Shown piece after piece: positions 58,364 through 62,675 of a stretch of DNA of 62,675 bases (position 1 is its first letter; each line of letters starts with the position of its first letter). The notes beneath the pieces were generated by a model, which saw only the letters and a list, made by a program, of their open reading frames with translations, was not told the DNA's origin and did no database searches. The DNA is from an uncultured Alistipes sp. (GTDB lineage: Bacteria; Bacteroidota; Bacteroidia; Bacteroidales; Rikenellaceae). Both the position numbers and the translations under genes were made by a program. The DNA lies in NCBI GenBank assembly GCA_949286165.1, contig CASDZK010000070.1:1-62675 (forward strand), given 5' to 3'.

Positions 58364-59170
58364 ATGGGAGAAACGGAAAATATTATCATAAAGGACACCC
58401 TGGACGGACTGGGCCGGGAGGTTTACAGCGATTATCTGGCCCACGCCCTTTGTCTGGCAGGCAGTTGCAGACTGAAATACAACGGAGAGGAACGCGAGCT
58501 GCAAGCGGGCGACCTGATGATTGTCCGCAAAGGGAAACTGGTGGAACGCATCCGCCCGGCGGACGATTTCCGGGTAAAGGTAATATACGTTACCTCTGAA
58601 TTTATAGTGCTATCCACACCGCTCAGCAACTACGGCATGAAAGGCCAACTTGCTCTGTTCCTCAATCCCATCATGAGACTGGATGCCGGACAACGGGAGC
58701 AGTGCCGCAAGGATTTCGAAATGGTGGAAGCGCGGCTGGCGCAGACCGGCCATCATTTTCGCCGCGACTTGCTGATAGCCTCCATACAGATGCTTATAAT
58801 CGATTTCTTCGATTTCCATTCCCATCTTTACGGGGTGGACAACATCCCGCTGCAAAGCGCTGCCATCATGAGCCGCTTCCTCAATATGCTGGAGAACGGG
58901 ACATACCGCGAACACCGTGAGGTAAACTGGTACGCCGACAAACTGTGCGTAACTCCCAAATACCTGTCCGAAGTTTCCCGGAAGATAAGCGGTTATGCTG
59001 CCAACTACTGGATAAACCGTTACACCGTCCTCGACATTTCCCGCTTGCTCCGCGACAAGTCTTTGACCTTCACGCACATTTCCGACATGTTCGGTTTCTC
59101 GTCGCCTGCCTATTTCAGCCGTTATGTGCAGCAGCATTTGGGTGTAAGTCCGACGGAGTACCGGGGATAA
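58364..59170 (+). CDS. AraC-family regulator of the redox region
   Basis: This is a 268-residue transcription factor. The N-terminal cupin-like part holds CRLKYNGEERELQAGDLMIV; the C-terminal DNA-binding part has WYADKLCVTPKYLSEVSRKI and LTFTHISDMFGFSSPAYFSR, ending HLGVSPTEYRG. It most resembles regulators adjacent to aldo/keto reductase and flavodoxin genes in Bacteroides. The start at 58364 is fixed by the promoter box. It probably controls the divergent runs on both sides; the signal is unknown. Confidence 0.92.
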   Translation: MGETENIIIKDTLDGLGREVYSDYLAHALCLAGSCRLKYNGEERELQAGDLMIVRKGKLVERIRPADDFRVKVIYVTSEFIVLSTPLSNYGMKGQLALFLNPIMRLDAGQREQCRKDFEMVEARLAQTGHHFRRDLLIASIQMLIIDFFDFHSHLYGVDNIPLQSAAIMSRFLNMLENGTYREHREVNWYADKLCVTPKYLSEVSRKISGYAANYWINRYTVLDISRLLRDKSLTFTHISDMFGFSSPAYFSRYVQQHLGVSPTEYRG

Positions 59171-59278
59171 GGAGCCACCGGTAAACTAACCGCAAAAATA
59201 TAGGTTCTTGCAGTAATTAGTGTAATAGGCGGCACAAGGATTATATCGAACTTTGCAGCCGTATAATTACATGAAACG

Positions 59279-61150
59279 ATGAGAAGAATGACCTGTATTG
59301 CAATTATAATGGCGACCTTGACGACAGGATTTTGTGCCTGTACGGAAAAGACAGAAATCCCGACGGATATGAACGGAAACGGAACAACCGACAACGACAG
59401 TTTTCAGATTCAGATGACCCGGGCTGTTCCCGACCAATATTTTTCGGAAGCGACCGAGCAGGGACAGGTCGTGAGGATAGAGTACGACTCGAAAGACTAT
59501 ACCCGCGATGACCGACCTGCGACACGAAAACCGGCCTACGTGTATCTCCCGTACGGCTATGACGAAAGCCGCTCATACGATGTCATCTATCTGATGCACG
59601 GATGGACGGGTACGGCGGAGGAAACATTTGCAACATTGGACGGCGCACAGAAGAACATACTGGACTGGATGATCCAGCAGGGAGACTGCAAACCCGTCAT
59701 CGTGGTATCTCCGACTTGGGACAGGGATAACCGGGCAAAGGACTGGGGCGAGTCGTGCGAGGAAATCGCCGTATTCCGCAACAAATACGAGAACGACCTG
59801 ATTCCTGCCGTCGAAAGCCGCTTCTCGACATACGCCGAGACGACGGACCGGGCGGGTATCGTGGCATCGCGCGACCATAGGGCTTTCGGAGGATTCTCTT
59901 TGGGCAGCGTCACGACATGGTATATCTTTGAGTATTGTTTCGACCTGCAACGTTTCTTCCTGCCGATGAGCGGCGACAGCTGGCATGTCACGACATTTGG
60001 CGGACAGACGGCTCCGGAGCAGACGGCGCAGTTCCTGGCTTCGACAGTTCAGGCATCGCCTTACGGAACGGACAACGGTTTCCACGTATGGCACGCCGTG
60101 GGGACACAGGATGCGCGCTTTTATCAGACCCATAATCAGGCGATGGCCTGCATGCAACTGACCGACGTTTTTACCCCGCATAATTTCTCTTACCACCAGA
60201 GAGAGGGAGGACTGCACGATTACAATTCCGTCGTGGAGTTTGTTTATAACGCCCTGCCGTTCTTCTTCCCGGCTGAAACCGGACACTCCTTTACCCGCAC
60301 AAGCCGCATCAGCGAAGTTATGAACGACCCGGCCTTCGACGACTGGGGACGGTTGATTTTCCCCGTGAACGAAGGTTACCGGAGCGGCGAGACCCTGGAA
60401 CAGCTGCGCCTGGTCTGGTACAACTACATAGACCCGGACAAGACCGTCGAGATCTGCAATTACCTGAAGGCGCATGCCGGCAACGTATTCCTCGACATCT
60501 ATACAGAAACCGAGAAACAGGAAGATCCGCAAAAGCGCGACACCGGGCTGTTCTTCTTCCGGGGAGATCCGGGTGCGCCCTTCGCCGTCTGCAATGCCGG
60601 CGGTGCGTTCGCCTATGTCGGAGCCATGCACGACAGCTTTCCCCATGCCCTCGAGCTCTCCAAACTCGGCTACAACGCCTTCGCGCTCATCTACCGTCCG
60701 GACAATGCCTATGAAGACCTTGCCCGCGCCATTACCCATATCTGCGACCATGCCGACGAACTGGGCGTAAGCGCCTCCGGCTATTCCCTCTGGGGCGGTT
60801 CGGCAGGAGCACGCATGGCGGCAGTGCTCGGCAATGCGGACTACCTCCGCCAACTGACCGGACGCGAAGATATACCGCAAGCCTCGGCCGTCATCATGCA
60901 ATATACAGGTTACAACACGGTCAGCCCGCAAGACGCGGCGACATACGCCTGTGTCGGCACCGGCGACGGCATCGCCCCATGGCGCACCATGCAACGACGA
61001 TTGCAAAGCCTTTCCAGCCTCGGCATCCCGACAGAATTTCATGCTTACGACAGGCTTCCCCACGGCTTCGGGTTGGGCTCGGGGACGGTGGCTGAAGGAT
61101 GGATAGCAGAGGCTGTCCGCTTTTGGGAAGCACAGAAGGATAAGCGATAG
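59279..61150 (+). CDS. Two-domain alpha/beta-hydrolase esterase lipoprotein
   Basis: This is a 623-residue protein with a lipoprotein signal (TTGFCAC, cysteine about 20). The first domain (about 50-340) is esterase-D or feruloyl-esterase-like: YDVIYLMHGWTGTAEETF, nucleophile GGFSLGSVTTW (serine about 206) and a histidine in EGGLHDYNS (about 312). The second domain (about 400-620) is a separate alpha/beta-hydrolase: LIYRPDNAYEDLARA, nucleophile WGGSAGARMA (about 507), aspartate in TGDGIAPW (about 563) and histidine in LPHGFGLG (about 597). Both triads look complete. Substrates may be acetyl or feruloyl esters on glycans; that is inference. Confidence 0.88.
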   Translation: MRRMTCIAIIMATLTTGFCACTEKTEIPTDMNGNGTTDNDSFQIQMTRAVPDQYFSEATEQGQVVRIEYDSKDYTRDDRPATRKPAYVYLPYGYDESRSYDVIYLMHGWTGTAEETFATLDGAQKNILDWMIQQGDCKPVIVVSPTWDRDNRAKDWGESCEEIAVFRNKYENDLIPAVESRFSTYAETTDRAGIVASRDHRAFGGFSLGSVTTWYIFEYCFDLQRFFLPMSGDSWHVTTFGGQTAPEQTAQFLASTVQASPYGTDNGFHVWHAVGTQDARFYQTHNQAMACMQLTDVFTPHNFSYHQREGGLHDYNSVVEFVYNALPFFFPAETGHSFTRTSRISEVMNDPAFDDWGRLIFPVNEGYRSGETLEQLRLVWYNYIDPDKTVEICNYLKAHAGNVFLDIYTETEKQEDPQKRDTGLFFFRGDPGAPFAVCNAGGAFAYVGAMHDSFPHALELSKLGYNAFALIYRPDNAYEDLARAITHICDHADELGVSASGYSLWGGSAGARMAAVLGNADYLRQLTGREDIPQASAVIMQYTGYNTVSPQDAATYACVGTGDGIAPWRTMQRRLQSLSSLGIPTEFHAYDRLPHGFGLGSGTVAEGWIAEAVRFWEAQKDKR

Positions 61151-61197
61151 AAACAGAAAATACAATCATCAAGACGTTAAATCAACAAGAAGACGAT

Positions 61198-61890
61198 ATG
61201 AAAAAAGCAATAATTACGGCAGCAGCCTTTCTGTCGGTATTGACAGCCTGCCATGAAAGTAATAAATCCAATAATATAAACATGAACACGAATCGACAAG
61301 AAAAAATAAAGGATGTGCCCGGACGCCGGAATTTCAGCACACAGCACCCGGTCATGACACCGCAGCCCTGCATCATGATTACGACCTATGACGAGCATCA
61401 GGTCCCGAACGTGATGATGGCGGCCTGGGGCGGCCAGTGCGATTACAATAAAATCACTTTCGATTTGGGGGCGCACAAGACAACAGAAAATATAAAGTTG
61501 AAAAAAGCATTCACGGTCAGCTTCGCTACGGAGGAGAATATGGCACAATCAGACTATTTCGGACTGGTAAGCGGGAACAAGGTTCCTGACAAAGTGAAAC
61601 GTGCCGGGTTTACCGTAACTCCCAGCCCCAATGTGGATGCCCCGATTATCAACGAATACAAGCTCACGCTGGAGTGCCGTGTCGTTGAAATGGAAGAAAA
61701 CGCCGGTGGCGGTGCACGTGTGGTAGGCGAAGTCGTGAACTGGAGTGCCGATGAGAGCATTCTCAATGCCGAAGGCAAGGTCGACCTTGCCAGGCTCAAG
61801 CCTATAATTTTTGACTCTTCCGCTCGGATTTATCGTGCAGTCGGCGACAGTGTAGGACAGGCATGGCATTCAGGAAAGAAGTTTCAATAA
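61198..61890 (+). CDS. Flavin-reductase-like lipoprotein
   Basis: This is a 230-residue protein. A lipoprotein signal (LSVLTACHES, cysteine about 18) precedes a flavin-reductase-like, FMN-binding split barrel: QPCIMITTYDEHQVPNVMMAAWG (the family phosphate-binding turn), FDLGAHKTTENIKLKKAFTVSF and DYFGLVSGNKVPDKV. Cytosolic members are flavoredoxins or flavin reductases; a lipidated form is unusual. It lies between the esterase and a second aldo/keto reductase, both same strand, gaps 47 and 20 bp. Confidence 0.88.
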   Translation: MKKAIITAAAFLSVLTACHESNKSNNINMNTNRQEKIKDVPGRRNFSTQHPVMTPQPCIMITTYDEHQVPNVMMAAWGGQCDYNKITFDLGAHKTTENIKLKKAFTVSFATEENMAQSDYFGLVSGNKVPDKVKRAGFTVTPSPNVDAPIINEYKLTLECRVVEMEENAGGGARVVGEVVNWSADESILNAEGKVDLARLKPIIFDSSARIYRAVGDSVGQAWHSGKKFQ

Positions 61891-61910
61891 TCAAAAAAAC
61901 AAATAAGACC

Positions 61911-62675
61911 ATGCAGACAATCAAACTGAACAATGGCGTGGAAATGCCGCTATTGGGCTACGGAGTGTTCAAGGTCGCCCCGCAGGAATGTGAACGGTGC
62001 GTCAGTGATGCGCTGAACGCAGGTTATCGCCTGATTGACACGGCGCAGGCATACTTCAACGAGGAGGGAGTGGGAAACGCCATCAGCAAAAGCAGGATTC
62101 CCCGGCAGGACATTTTCCTGGTAACGAAAATATGGATTTCGAATGCCGGCGAAGAGAAAGCGGCGGCAAGCATCGACGAGAGCCTGCGCAAGCTGAAGAC
62201 CGACTACATCGACCTGCTGCTCATCCATCAGGCATACGGCGACGTGTTCGGCTCGTGGCGGGCGATGGAGGAAGCCTACCGCGCAGGCAAGGTGCGTGCC
62301 ATCGGAGTAAGCAACTTCCAGGCAGGACGTTTCTACGACTTCGCCCACTATGTGGACATCAAGCCGATGGTAAACCAGTTGCAATGCAATCCGCTCGTCC
62401 AGCAACAGGGCATCGAGCCGATTCTTGCGGAACACGGCACGAAGATGATGGCATGGGGGCCGCTCGGCGGAGAGGGGGCCGAAGGCGTGGTAAAGAACGA
62501 ACGGCTCGCCTCCATCGGTAAAGGTTACGGGAAAACCGCCGCACAGGTGGCACTGCGCTGGCTCACGCAGCGGGGCATCGTCGCCATTCCCAAGAGCACG
62601 CATGTGGAACGTATGCGGCAGAACTCGGACATCTTCGACTTTACGCTGACCGACGAGGAAATGAAAAGTATTGCT
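61911..62675 (+). CDS. Aldo/keto reductase, 3' end cut by the window
   Basis: The first 255 residues of a cytosolic NADPH-dependent reductase are present; the stop codon lies beyond the window. It opens MQTIKLNNGVEMPLLGYGVF; the catalytic motifs are LIDTAQAYFNEEGVG (about 46), LVTKIWISNAG (about 74) and LLLIHQAYGD (about 103). The NADPH-site IVAIPKSTHVERM is near 223. It belongs to the AKR5-like group, distinct from the aldo/keto reductase at 57160. It starts 20 bp after the flavin-reductase-like gene. Confidence 0.93.
   Translation, partial: MQTIKLNNGVEMPLLGYGVFKVAPQECERCVSDALNAGYRLIDTAQAYFNEEGVGNAISKSRIPRQDIFLVTKIWISNAGEEKAAASIDESLRKLKTDYIDLLLIHQAYGDVFGSWRAMEEAYRAGKVRAIGVSNFQAGRFYDFAHYVDIKPMVNQLQCNPLVQQQGIEPILAEHGTKMMAWGPLGGEGAEGVVKNERLASIGKGYGKTAAQVALRWLTQRGIVAIPKSTHVERMRQNSDIFDFTLTDEEMKSIA

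Overview
The window is a chromosomal segment of a high-GC member of the Bacteroidales, most likely an Alistipes-like member of the Rikenellaceae. This rests on Bacteroidota promoter signals (TTG near -33, TAnnTTTG near -7) ahead of many genes, a fused SecDF, a SecA with a C-terminal zinc tail, many secreted or lipoprotein glycoside hydrolases, and a cysteate synthase, an enzyme linked to sulfonolipid formation in this group. The genus is inference. No rRNA, CRISPR array, insertion sequence or SusC/SusD pair was seen.

Layout. 0-0.6 kb: a tandem duplication of about 264 bp that reads as two minus-strand small RNA genes, each with a promoter box and an intrinsic terminator; a third relative lies after gpmA near 4.2-4.4 kb. 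0.7-12.6 kb: a beta-helix protein, phosphoglycerate mutase, GH78, a small membrane protein, rubrerythrin, GH27 and GH31. 12.7-24.5 kb: glmM with cysteate synthase in one operon, GH43, SecDF, an MscS channel, a Fic protein bracketed by two copies of one palindrome, and tRNA-Pro(GGG). 25-37 kb: a TlpA-like thiol protein, a small orphan, SecA, an outer-membrane-like protein, a 912-residue unassigned exported protein, Fe-superoxide dismutase and an S9 peptidase.

37-54.7 kb is a mannoside and host-glycan region. On the minus strand lie an AT-rich beta-helix/PDZ protein, a divergent GH29-like lipoprotein and an AraC regulator. Facing it across overlapping divergent promoters is a plus-strand operon: mannose-6-phosphate isomerase with an extra kinase-like N-terminus, ROK kinase, MFS permease and GH92, then GH38 and a second GH92. 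The proposed flow is release of mannose outside or in the periplasm, import by the permease, phosphorylation by the ROK kinase and isomerisation to fructose-6-phosphate.

54.7-62.7 kb is an accessory redox region: DHFR-like reductase, exported flavodoxin, exported carboxymuconolactone-decarboxylase-like protein and aldo/keto reductase on the minus strand, then divergently an AraC regulator, a two-domain esterase lipoprotein, a flavin-reductase-like lipoprotein and a second aldo/keto reductase cut by the window end. Three normally cytosolic folds here carry export signals, suggesting an envelope redox module.

The observations most worth following are the three-member small RNA family, the Fic cassette with its matching palindromes, the kinase-like domain fused to the isomerase, the exported redox module, and cysteate synthase joined to glmM.
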